Positions 6,537 through 13,144 are shown, numbered from the stretch's first letter. The stretch is DNA of 17,809 nucleotides from SIG575 sp045542485 (GCA_045542485.1 JAZQLC010000055.1:1-17809), one strand, 5' to 3'. The notes: generated by a model not told the origin, from the letters alone. Numbers and translations are program-made.

Positions 6537-8066
6537 ATGTCTAAAAAAACCGTATTTTTGACCGGCTCATCAGGAAATATGGGTTGGGCAGGATTCCAGG
6601 AACTCTACGCAAAGAAAGACAAGTACAACATTGTTCTTCTTAACAGAGGCAGCCAGAAAAACCGTGAAAAATTCGCTTCATATGAGGGTGACCCTGCAGT
6701 TAAACTTGTTTGGGGTGACCTTACAAAGTATGAAGATGTTCTCAAGTGCGTTGAAGGTGCAGATTTTGTTCTCCACGTTGGCGGTATGGTTTCACCCAGC
6801 GCTGACTATTATCCCACAAAAACAGTTGTAACAAATACAACAGCAGCCAGAAACATCGTAAACGCTGTTAAAGCACAGCCTAACGCTGACGATATCAAAG
6901 TTGTTTACATCGGTACAGTTGCTGAAACAGGTGACAGAAACGCACCTATTCATTCGGCACGTACAGGCGACCCCATTAAAATCAGTATCTATGACCACTA
7001 TGCAGCAAGTAAAGTTCTCGCTGAACAGATTTTTGCTGAATCAGGTCTTAAGCACTGGGTATCACTTCGTCAGTCCGGTATTCTTTACCCTGCAATCATC
7101 AAAAATATGGACCCCATTATGTTCCATGTTCCCCTCAACGGTGTTCTTGAATGGGCAACAGTAGAGGATTCAGGCCGACTTCTCGCTAACATCTGCGACG
7201 AAAGTGTTCCTGAAGAATTCTGGAGAAGATTCTATAACATCGGTTCAGGTGATGAATACAGAATTACCAACTATGAATTCGAATGTCTCCTCCTCGATGC
7301 TCTCGGAGTTGGTAAAGTTCAGAAACTCTTTGAGCGTAACTGGTTTATTACTCGTAACTTCCACGGTCAGTGGTACCTCGACAGTGATATTCTTGATGAT
7401 TACCTCCACTTCCGTGCAAACATCCCTGTAAAAGATTACTTTGCAAATCTTCAGGCACAGGCTCCCTTCTATATGAAATTTGCTCCTGCTGCTAAGCTTG
7501 TACCCGGCATTGTTAAAATGTTTATGAAGAAGATTTCAAACGAAGAAATTTATGGTACAAACTGGTGGCTTAAAAATCAGGTTCAGGACAGAATCACTGC
7601 TTACTGGGGCTCAATGGAAGAATACAACAAAATCGGCACTTGGAAAGATTATAATCCTGATGCTGAACGTCCCACAAAAGAAAGATCATATCTCGATCAT
7701 GGTTATGACGAATCAAAAGCTGTTGCTGACATTACTCTTGATGACCTCAAGAAAGCTGCTGAATTCCGTGGCGGCGAATGTCTTGCAACTGAAGACGAAT
7801 ATGTTGATTTCTACACACCGATCAAGTGGAAATGCGCACACGGTCATGAATTTATGATGTCTGCTAACCTTGTTCTTAAGGGTGGTCACTGGTGCCCCTC
7901 AGAGCTTCCCACAGACTGCGAAGGCAAGAAGTTCAACTGGGACTATGACAAAGAAGCAAAACTCAATCCCTTCTTTGCTCAGGTTTGGTATCCCCTTCAT
8001 GACAAGAATGAAAACAATGTTTATACCGAAGCAATCTTCAAAGGATTTGAAGGTTTCAAAGACTGA
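6537..8066 (+). CDS. Extended SDR (NAD-dependent epimerase/dehydratase) with C-terminal treble-clef-like tail
   Basis: A 509-residue protein. Residues 1 to about 300 form an extended short-chain dehydrogenase/reductase: NAD(P)-binding TGSSGNMG (9-16), acidic GDL (60-62), and the catalytic Tyr155-x3-Lys159 in HYAASK. Typical extended SDRs have about 310-350 residues, so roughly 170-200 residues are additional. Within that part, residues 408-456 read AEFRGGECL, then PIKWKCAHGHEF, then GGHWCPSE. This follows the pattern GG-x-CLS ... W-x-C-x2-GH-x-W/F ... G-x-WCP-x-C of treble-clef zinc-finger repeats found in phage and nuclease-associated proteins. The last expected cysteine is replaced by Glu456, with Cys461 nearby. 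The substrate is unknown. Codon usage and GC look like the neighbours, and the gene stands alone between its own promoter and a strong terminator. The SDR assignment is firm; the tail assignment is my pattern recognition. Confidence 0.85.
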   Translation: MSKKTVFLTGSSGNMGWAGFQELYAKKDKYNIVLLNRGSQKNREKFASYEGDPAVKLVWGDLTKYEDVLKCVEGADFVLHVGGMVSPSADYYPTKTVVTNTTAARNIVNAVKAQPNADDIKVVYIGTVAETGDRNAPIHSARTGDPIKISIYDHYAASKVLAEQIFAESGLKHWVSLRQSGILYPAIIKNMDPIMFHVPLNGVLEWATVEDSGRLLANICDESVPEEFWRRFYNIGSGDEYRITNYEFECLLLDALGVGKVQKLFERNWFITRNFHGQWYLDSDILDDYLHFRANIPVKDYFANLQAQAPFYMKFAPAAKLVPGIVKMFMKKISNEEIYGTNWWLKNQVQDRITAYWGSMEEYNKIGTWKDYNPDAERPTKERSYLDHGYDESKAVADITLDDLKKAAEFRGGECLATEDEYVDFYTPIKWKCAHGHEFMMSANLVLKGGHWCPSELPTDCEGKKFNWDYDKEAKLNPFFAQVWYPLHDKNENNVYTEAIFKGFEGFKD

Positions 8067-8094
8067 TTACATAATTAATCAAAACATATAACAT

Positions 8095-8131
8095 AAAAGC
8101 CTTGTAAAGCAAAACGCTTTACAAGGCTTTT
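8095..8131 (+). terminator. Strong intrinsic terminator after the SDR gene
   Basis: A perfect 16-bp stem, AAAAGCCTTGTAAAGC (8095-8110) with GCTTTACAAGGCTTTT (8116-8131), encloses the loop AAAAC. The 3' arm ends in four T residues, and the A-rich 5' arm means it could also act on the minus strand. It lies 28 bases after the stop codon. Confidence 0.9.
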
Positions 8132-8162
8132 AAAGTTTACAATATGTTAATCATATTACAAA

Positions 8163-8184
8163 GAATATATTGTAAAATATATTC
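8163..8184. repeat. Perfect AT-rich inverted repeat upstream of the DUF5685 gene
   Basis: GAATATAT (8163-8170) and ATATATTC (8177-8184) form a perfect 8-bp inverted repeat around TGTAAA. A second pair, TTACAA (8156-8161) and TTGTAA (8170-8175), overlaps it. The position, 27-55 bases before the DUF5685 start codon and after a terminator, is where a promoter and operator should be. No convincing -35/-10 pair is present; the best is TTACAA, 16 bases, TATATT. It may be an operator or chance in AT-rich DNA. Confidence 0.35.
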
Positions 8185-8210
8185 GTAAATGAAGATGTTT
8201 GGGGGACACT

Positions 8211-9077
8211 ATGTTCGGTTATGTTAAGGTTTATAAACCTGAACTGAAAATGAAAGAATTTGAAATGTACAGAGGAATCTACTGCTCTCTCTGTAAACAA
8301 CTGGGTAAAAGTTATGGCACATTATCAAGATTTTTCCTGAATTATGACCTGACATTTCTTGCGATGCTTATTATGGCAACAAAAGAAACAGAGAGCCGCT
8401 TTGAGAAATCTCACTGTACATTCTGCGCTGCAAAAAAATGTGTATCCTGCACACTTCCTGATGACACGCTTGATTATGCAAGTGCACTCACAATAATTAT
8501 GACATATCACAAAATCAGAGACAACATTTCCGATGGAAAACTGCCAAAAAAACTTATCAGCTATTCCCTTCTCCCTTATCTTAAATCAAAATATAAGAAG
8601 GCTTCAAAGCTTTATCCTGAAATTTCATCAAAAATCGCTGAACAGATGAAAAAACAGAGCGAGATAGAATCACAGAGAGAAATTTCTGTTGACCGCGCTG
8701 CCGACGCTACTGCAAAAGCGTTGGGATATGTGGTCGCCGAAAAAATTACCGGTAAAGAAAATGAACAGGCTTATCGCTTAGGATATTGTCTCGGAAGATT
8801 TGTCTATCTGTGCGATGCTCTGGACGACTTGGAAAAAGATTTGAAAACTAAAAGCTATAATGTTTTTCTCACTACCGATAAAAGTGATTTTAAAAAGATC
8901 AGGGAGGATTCCTACGGCATTCTTGCTATCACTGCTGATGAAGCAGCAAAAGCATTCGAGAGTCTTAAATTTTACAGATACAAATCTGTTCTTGACAACA
9001 TTATCTATTATGGTCTGGAGAAAACAATATACAATGTATTAAAAAAGGAGGAAATTACTGATGAAAAACCCCTATGA
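8211..9077 (+). CDS. DUF5685 family protein (Cys-rich, mainly helical)
   Basis: A 288-residue protein whose opening MFGYV, then ELYR/EMYRGIYCSLCKQLGKSYG (about 17-36) and LNYDLTFLAML (43-53), match the DUF5685 family as I know it. Function unknown. Visible features are a CxxC pair (Cys25, Cys28) and a CxxC-x4-CxxC group (Cys69, Cys72, Cys77, Cys80), which together look like metal ligands. Two aspartate-rich stretches are also present: DNISD (104-108) and DALDDLEKD (202-210), followed by KSYNVF. No signal peptide or clear membrane segment. The ATG at 8211 follows GGGGGA with 5 bases spacing; the frame also holds an upstream TTG at 8199, but the family begins at MFGY. The next gene overlaps by 17 bases, so the two are probably translated together, with a J-like protein as likely partner. 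Confidence 0.8.
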   Translation: MFGYVKVYKPELKMKEFEMYRGIYCSLCKQLGKSYGTLSRFFLNYDLTFLAMLIMATKETESRFEKSHCTFCAAKKCVSCTLPDDTLDYASALTIIMTYHKIRDNISDGKLPKKLISYSLLPYLKSKYKKASKLYPEISSKIAEQMKKQSEIESQREISVDRAADATAKALGYVVAEKITGKENEQAYRLGYCLGRFVYLCDALDDLEKDLKTKSYNVFLTTDKSDFKKIREDSYGILAITADEAAKAFESLKFYRYKSVLDNIIYYGLEKTIYNVLKKEEITDEKPL

Positions 9078-9657
9078 TATACTTGGAATTCCTTCATCTG
9101 CAAGTATTGAACAAGTAAAAGATGCATACAGAAAACTTTCAGCAAGATATCAGTCTGATGAATTTTCTCCCGAAGTCTCATCCAGAAAGATGGATGAAAT
9201 TAACGAGGCTTATGACAGTATAATTTTTTCAAGAGAAACCGCAAATAATAACACATCCTACTCTGAGAATACACAAAATTCTGATCTTTCAGATGTGAGA
9301 GAAAAAATCAACAACGGCAGAATTGACGATGCTGAGATCAGACTCGACGGTATTTCACCGAATCAAAGAAATGCAGAATGGTATTATCTCAAAGGTATGG
9401 TAAATTACAAAAGGGGTTGGCTGGAAGAAGCTCGTAAAAATTTCACTGTTGCATGTCAACTTGATCCATCAAACACAGAATATAAAAATGCCTTTTCTTC
9501 CGTGAACGGTAATTATACTTCAGGTGGATACAGAACTGACAGACGCACTTCCGAGTCAGACAAAAGCAGTTGTGGAATTTGTGACATATGCTCTGCACTT
9601 CTTTGTGCTGACTGTTGCTGCGAATGCGTGGGTGGGGATCTGATCCCCTGTTGCTGA
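9061..9657 (+). CDS. J-like domain protein with TPR-like region and Cys-rich C-terminus; HPD motif lost
   Basis: A 198-residue protein. Residues 3-58 fit a J domain: NPYDILGIPSSASIEQVKDA, helix II YRKLSARY, and helix III MDEINEAYDSI. The loop that should contain His-Pro-Asp reads Gln-Ser-Asp (31-33), so it is unlikely to stimulate a DnaK ATPase in the usual way. Residues 105-139 (AEWYYLKGMVNYKRG, then EEARKNFTVACQLDPSN) look like one tetratricopeptide repeat. The tail from 171 to 198 holds ten cysteines (171, 174, 177, 182, 185, 186, 187, 189, 197, 198) and the protein ends in Cys-Cys. That tail suggests metal or cluster binding, or lipid attachment (inference). The start has a very strong AAAGGAGG at 9043-9050 and overlaps the DUF5685 gene by 17 bases. 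The pairing of a Cys-rich DUF5685 protein with a Cys-tailed J-like protein suggests one complex. Confidence 0.82.
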   Translation: MKNPYDILGIPSSASIEQVKDAYRKLSARYQSDEFSPEVSSRKMDEINEAYDSIIFSRETANNNTSYSENTQNSDLSDVREKINNGRIDDAEIRLDGISPNQRNAEWYYLKGMVNYKRGWLEEARKNFTVACQLDPSNTEYKNAFSSVNGNYTSGGYRTDRRTSESDKSSCGICDICSALLCADCCCECVGGDLIPCC

Positions 9658-9672
9658 TATGAGGTGGACTTT

Positions 9673-10221
9673 ATGAAAAACACTTCAAAAACAGCACTCG
9701 GTGCAATTATAACCGGTTTATCTGTTGCATTAATGCTCTCGACAGCAGTGCTCCCCTTTATGTCCTACGCAATACCGGCTATTTCGGGAGTATTGATCAC
9801 ACTCATTGTTATGGAATGTGACAAAAAATGGGCACTGATTGTTTATGCATCTGTCTCCATACTTTCACTGTTGATTGTACCTGACAAATCTGCAGCAATC
9901 GCTTATGTATGCCTGTTCGGGTATTATCCGATTGTTAAAGCAATTTTTGAAAGCAAACTTCCCGTATGGCTCAGCCTGATTGCAAAAATTATTTTAGCTG
10001 ATGTAATTCTTATTTCAGGATATTATCTCACTTTGCATTTTTTCGGAATAGATACAGAAGGTATCGAATGGCTTTCACCTTATCTTACCAAATGGTTTGT
10101 AGCACCGATTATAGCAGTCGGTGGCGGAATCTTCTTCTATATGTATGATACTGTCCTTACAAGACTCATTACCATTTACAACATAAAATGGAGAAAAATA
10201 TTCAGAAAATATTTTAAATAA
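9673..10221 (+). CDS. Six-helix integral membrane protein of unknown function
   Basis: A 182-residue, very hydrophobic protein with about six membrane segments (roughly 9-28, 31-47, 53-70, 75-91, 97-122, 142-160) and a basic C-terminal tail ending KWRKIFRKYFK. No catalytic motif is visible. Size and topology resemble the substrate-binding S components of ECF transporters, and the opening ALGAIITGLSVALML is similar in style to those proteins, but I cannot confirm this. The ATG at 9673 is preferred over an upstream GTG at 9664 because GAGGTGG (9661-9667) then acts as the ribosome binding site at 5 bases spacing. It follows the J-like gene after 15 bases, so it is the third gene of the DUF5685 unit. 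No clear hairpin terminator follows; the next promoter begins at once. Confidence 0.72.
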   Translation: MKNTSKTALGAIITGLSVALMLSTAVLPFMSYAIPAISGVLITLIVMECDKKWALIVYASVSILSLLIVPDKSAAIAYVCLFGYYPIVKAIFESKLPVWLSLIAKIILADVILISGYYLTLHFFGIDTEGIEWLSPYLTKWFVAPIIAVGGGIFFYMYDTVLTRLITIYNIKWRKIFRKYFK

Positions 10222-10225
10222 AGTA

Positions 10226-10243
10226 TTGATAAATTTTTATCAA
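10226..10243. promoter_or_regulatory. Perfect 18-bp palindrome over the hyd -35 box, candidate Rex-type operator
   Basis: TTGATAAATTTTTATCAA is perfectly symmetric and covers the -35 box plus 12 bases of the spacer. Its layout, TTG-N2-AA-N4-TT-N2-CAA, is that of known Rex operators (clostridial form TTGTTAA-N4-TTAACAA), differing by one symmetric base in each half-site. Rex is encoded in this window and is known in several Firmicutes and Thermotogales to control hydrogenase genes, so Rex is the first candidate. A different repressor is possible. Confidence 0.55.
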
Positions 10244-10254
10244 TGTGATAGAAT
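10226..10254 (+). promoter_or_regulatory. Sigma-A promoter of the hyd maturation operon
   Basis: A -35 box TTGATA (10226-10231) and a -10 box TAGAAT (10249-10254) are separated by 17 bases. They lie 4 bases after the stop codon of the membrane protein. The predicted start near 10261 leaves a leader of about 130 bases before the first ATG at 10390, unusually long for this window. Confidence 0.7.
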
Positions 10255-10270
10255 ACAAAATGAAACAAGT

Positions 10271-10379
10271 ACCTGACACCAAAATTTTTTGAGGTGAAAG
10301 CTACAACACAACTAAATTATATTCTGTCTGTGTAAAACTTTGTAGCTGTGCCTCGTATTGAGGTGCAGCTATTTTATTT
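10271..10379 (+). ncRNA. Leader RNA with mutually exclusive structures (candidate riboswitch or attenuator) upstream of hydE-G-F
   Basis: The leader contains three elements that compete. The 5' segment 10291-10305 (GAGGTG, AA, then AGCTACA from 10299) can pair with 10341-10354: GAGG with CCTC, and AGCTACA with TGTAGCT. ACACA (10306-10310) with TGTGT (10329-10333) can extend this structure. The same middle strand 10343-10354 also forms the 5' arm of the terminator hairpin with 10360-10371. The 5' segment is nearly a repeat of the terminator 3' arm (GAGGTG then AGCTA in both), the usual geometry of an antiterminator. An upstream hairpin CACC (10277-10280) with GGTG (10293-10296) could release the terminator. 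No known riboswitch consensus was recognised: no T-box, SAM, TPP, FMN or THF signature. The ligand is unknown. Confidence 0.55.
10343..10379 (+). terminator. Conditional intrinsic terminator in the hyd leader
   Basis: A 12-bp stem, TAGCTGTGCCTC (10343-10354) with GAGGTGCAGCTA (10360-10371) including two G-U pairs, has the loop GTATT and is followed by TTTTATTT (10372-10379). It ends directly before the ribosome binding site GGAGG (10380-10384) of the first hyd gene. Because it precedes the operon and follows its promoter, it most likely regulates read-through rather than ending the upstream unit. Confidence 0.7.
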
Positions 10380-10389
10380 GGAGGAAAAT

Positions 10390-10653
10390 ATGAAAACCCG
10401 TGTTGCATCAATTTCAATAATCATCGAGAACTTTGAAAGTGTGGAAAAACTTAATTCCCTTTTGCACGACTATGGTAAATATATTATCGGCAGAATGGGA
10501 CTTCCCTACCATAAACGAAACCTTCATATCATCTCTGTTGCTCTTGAAGCAGGTCCCGATGTCATTAACTCTCTGACTGGTAAAATCGGCAGAATTGATG
10601 GTGTCAGCGCCAAGGCTGCTTTCTCTAATTACGATTTTGAGGATGAAATATAA
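10390..10653 (+). CDS. TM1266-type iron-only hydrogenase system putative regulator
   Basis: An 87-residue protein with an ACT-like or ferredoxin-like alpha/beta pattern. It is recognised as the small 'iron-only hydrogenase system regulator' family typified by Thermotoga maritima TM1266, from RVASISIIIEN (3-13), the central HDYGKYIIGRMGLPY (25-39) and IGRIDGVSAKAAFS (66-79). Biochemical role not established; it is named for its linkage to hydrogenase maturation genes. The ATG at 10390 has GGAGG 5 bases upstream. An upstream GTG at 10348 in the same frame would lie inside the terminator hairpin and is rejected. The hydE gene follows after 2 bases, so the two are translationally coupled. It might sense a maturation intermediate or bind the leader RNA, but that is speculation. 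Confidence 0.88.
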   Translation: MKTRVASISIIIENFESVEKLNSLLHDYGKYIIGRMGLPYHKRNLHIISVALEAGPDVINSLTGKIGRIDGVSAKAAFSNYDFEDEI

Positions 10654-10655
10654 TT

Positions 10656-11693
10656 ATGTATCTTGTTGATAAACTTGAAAAAAATAAAATTCTCACCAAA
10701 GATGAATTCGAAGTTTTGCTTACTACGAAGGATATAAAAGTAAAAGAATATCTTACTGAACGCGCAGTAGCAGTGAGAAAAAAAGTTTATGGAGACGATG
10801 TGTATATCCGTGGACTTATTGAAATTTCAAATTACTGCAAAAATGATTGTTATTATTGCGGAATCAGAAAAAGCAACAAAAACTGTGAAAGATACAGACT
10901 TACCACGGAAGAAATTCTGAAATGCTGCAGAATCGGTTATCCGCTGGGTTTTCGTACTTTTGTTCTTCAGGGTGGCGAAGACAGTCATTTTACTGACACG
11001 ATTCTTTGTGATATCATCAGAAAAATAAAAAACGAATTTCCTGACTGTGCAATTACTCTTTCGTTGGGCGAAAGAAGTAAAGAGAGTTATGTGAAACTTT
11101 TCAACGCAGGTGCTGACAGATATCTTTTAAGACACGAAACAGCTAATAAAGAGCACTATGAAAAACTCCATCCCACAAAAATGTCATATGAAAACAGGTT
11201 TTCTTCACTTGACATACTCAAGCAAACAGGTTTTCAGACAGGTTGCGGATTTATGGTAGGCTCACCTTACCAGACAATTGAAAATCTGATACAGGACCTA
11301 CTGTTTATAGCAGAATTCAAGCCACATATGGTCGGAATCGGACCTTTTATTCCCCATTCTGATACACCATTCGGAGAAATTGAGGCCGGCAGCGTAGAAC
11401 TTACCTGCAAATTATTGAGCATTATAAGACTGATGCTCCCTGATGTACTCTTACCGGCCACAACAGCGCTCGGCTCTCTTGAGAACAACGGGAGAGAAAA
11501 AGGAATTCTTTGCGGAGCAAATGTTGTGATGCCTAACTTGTCACCTGAAAATGTCAGAGACAAGTACGAACTGTACAACAACAAACTTTACACCGGTGCA
11601 GAGGCAGCTGAAAGCCTTGAATTATTAAAAAACAGTATGAATAAAATAGGTTACAATGTGGTCATAAGCCGCGGCGACTTTAAAAACAAATAA
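10656..11693 (+). CDS. hydE: [FeFe]-hydrogenase H-cluster radical SAM maturase HydE
   Basis: A 345-residue radical SAM enzyme that works with HydG and HydF to build the 2Fe subcluster of [FeFe]-hydrogenase. HydE acts on a HydG-derived Fe-CO-CN-cysteine species. The radical SAM cluster motif is CKNDCYYCG (Cys61, Cys65, Cys68), preceded by YIRGLIEISNYC and followed by YRLTTEEILKCC. Glycine-rich VLQGGEDSHF (about 103-112) and GCGFMVGSPYQT, HMVGIGPFIPHSDTPF further on are typical of HydE and separate it from biotin synthase, its relative. The length is as expected. The start overlaps the TM1266-type gene context with a 2-base gap, and hydG follows after 22 bases. Cytoplasmic and oxygen sensitive by family. 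Confidence 0.95.
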   Translation: MYLVDKLEKNKILTKDEFEVLLTTKDIKVKEYLTERAVAVRKKVYGDDVYIRGLIEISNYCKNDCYYCGIRKSNKNCERYRLTTEEILKCCRIGYPLGFRTFVLQGGEDSHFTDTILCDIIRKIKNEFPDCAITLSLGERSKESYVKLFNAGADRYLLRHETANKEHYEKLHPTKMSYENRFSSLDILKQTGFQTGCGFMVGSPYQTIENLIQDLLFIAEFKPHMVGIGPFIPHSDTPFGEIEAGSVELTCKLLSIIRLMLPDVLLPATTALGSLENNGREKGILCGANVVMPNLSPENVRDKYELYNNKLYTGAEAAESLELLKNSMNKIGYNVVISRGDFKNK

Positions 11694-11715
11694 CGCAGAA
11701 AAGAGGCAATATAAT

Positions 11716-13131
11716 ATGTACAATCCAAAATCAACAAAAGCAGAAGAATTTATTTGTCACGAAGAGGTTCTTGAATCTCTTGCGTTCGCTGACAAGATGA
11801 AAGATGATAAAGAATTCGTAAAATCAATTATTGAAAAAGCAAAACTCAGGAAGGGTCTTACTCACAGGGAAGCATCTGTTCTCCTCGCTTGTGATGATGA
11901 AGAAATCACCAACGAAATGTATGCTCTTGCTGAACAGATAAAAAAAGATTTTTACGGCAACAGAATTGTAATGTTTGCTCCACTCTATCTCTCAAACTAT
12001 TGTGTAAACGGATGTGTTTATTGCCCATATCACTACAAAAACAAGCACATCGCCCGTAAAAAATTAACTCAGGAAGAAGTTAAAAATGAAGTAATCGCCC
12101 TTCAGGATATGGGACACAAACGCCTTGCAATTGAAGCCGGTGAAGATCCTGTAAACAACCCTATCGAATACATCATCGAATGCATCAATACAATTTATTC
12201 AATCAAGCATAAAAACGGTGCAATCAGACGAGTAAATGTCAACATTGCGGCAACAACGGTAGAAAACTACAAAAAGCTTCATGATGCAGGAATAGGAACA
12301 TATATCCTCTTCCAGGAAACCTACCATAAAGAAAGCTATGAAAAACTCCATCCCACAGGCCCTAAACACAACTATGCATACCATACGGAAGCCATGGACA
12401 GAGCTATGCAGGGTGGTATTGATGATGTCGGTCTTGGTGTACTCTTCGGCCTTGAATTGTACAGATATGAACTTGCAGCACTTCTTATGCACGCAGAACA
12501 TCTTGAAGCAGTTTATGGCGTCGGACCTCATACAATCAGTGTGCCGAGAATAAAAAAAGCCGATGATATCGACCCATCAGCATTTGATAACAGTATCAGC
12601 GATGATATTTTTGCAAAAATCTGCGCACTTATCAGAATAGCAGTTCCATATACCGGTATGATTATCTCAACAAGAGAAAGTCAGGCTGTGAGAGAAAAAG
12701 TAATAAGACTTGGTGTTTCACAAATCAGTGGTGCTTCAAGAACATCAGTAGGCGGATATACCGAAGAAGAAAGACCTCATGATTCAGAGCAGTTTGATGT
12801 TTCCGACCAGAGAACTCTTGATGAAGTTGTAAGATGGCTTATGGAGCTTGGTTACATTCCAAGTTTTTGCACAGCTTGTTACAGAGAGGGCAGAACCGGC
12901 GACAGATTTATGACACTTCTTAAAAACGGACAGATTCAGAACTGCTGCCATCCCAATGCACTTATGACACTCAAGGAATTTCTGGAAGATTATGCAAGTG
13001 AAGAAACAAAAGAAATCGGCGAAAAACTTATCCGCGAAGAACTTAAGAACATTCCCAAGGATAACGTCAGACAAATAGCAGAAGACTATCTCAATAATAT
13101 TCACCTTGGAAAAAGAGATTTCAGATTTTAA
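11716..13131 (+). CDS. hydG: [FeFe]-hydrogenase H-cluster radical SAM maturase HydG (tyrosine lyase)
   Basis: A 471-residue enzyme that cleaves tyrosine to p-cresol and dehydroglycine and yields the CO and CN- ligands of the H-cluster iron. The radical SAM motif is CVNGCVYCPYH (Cys96, Cys100, Cys103). The diagnostic C-terminal auxiliary cluster motif is CTAC (Cys385, Cys388) with Cys410 in QNCCHPNA. This C-terminal motif and the length distinguish HydG from the thiamine enzyme ThiH, which lacks that domain. Strong family segments also include GPHTISVPRI and STRES-AVREK. Ribosome binding site AGAGG lies about 10 bases before the ATG. hydF starts 13 bases after the stop. Confidence 0.97.
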   Translation: MYNPKSTKAEEFICHEEVLESLAFADKMKDDKEFVKSIIEKAKLRKGLTHREASVLLACDDEEITNEMYALAEQIKKDFYGNRIVMFAPLYLSNYCVNGCVYCPYHYKNKHIARKKLTQEEVKNEVIALQDMGHKRLAIEAGEDPVNNPIEYIIECINTIYSIKHKNGAIRRVNVNIAATTVENYKKLHDAGIGTYILFQETYHKESYEKLHPTGPKHNYAYHTEAMDRAMQGGIDDVGLGVLFGLELYRYELAALLMHAEHLEAVYGVGPHTISVPRIKKADDIDPSAFDNSISDDIFAKICALIRIAVPYTGMIISTRESQAVREKVIRLGVSQISGASRTSVGGYTEEERPHDSEQFDVSDQRTLDEVVRWLMELGYIPSFCTACYREGRTGDRFMTLLKNGQIQNCCHPNALMTLKEFLEDYASEETKEIGEKLIREELKNIPKDNVRQIAEDYLNNIHLGKRDFRF

Positions 13132-13144
13132 TAAGGAGGAAAAA

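Noticed and set aside
10291..10320. Similarity of GAGGTG...AGCTACA to a preQ1-I riboswitch
   Set aside because: The preQ1-I aptamer needs a complementary CCUC shortly after the loop and an A-rich tail with defined spacing; the complementary strand here is over 40 bases away and belongs to the terminator.
10348..10389. Upstream GTG start adding 14 residues to the TM1266-type protein
   Set aside because: The extra codons are the terminator hairpin and ribosome binding site themselves. The ATG at 10390 has an ideal GGAGG.
10656..11693. Biotin synthase BioB instead of HydE
   Set aside because: Operon context and HydE-type segments around the glycine-rich loop favour HydE; no biotin genes are nearby.
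11716..13131. ThiH (thiamine pathway tyrosine lyase) instead of HydG
   Set aside because: The C-terminal CxxC plus Cys cluster motif and the hydE/hydF neighbours are specific to HydG.
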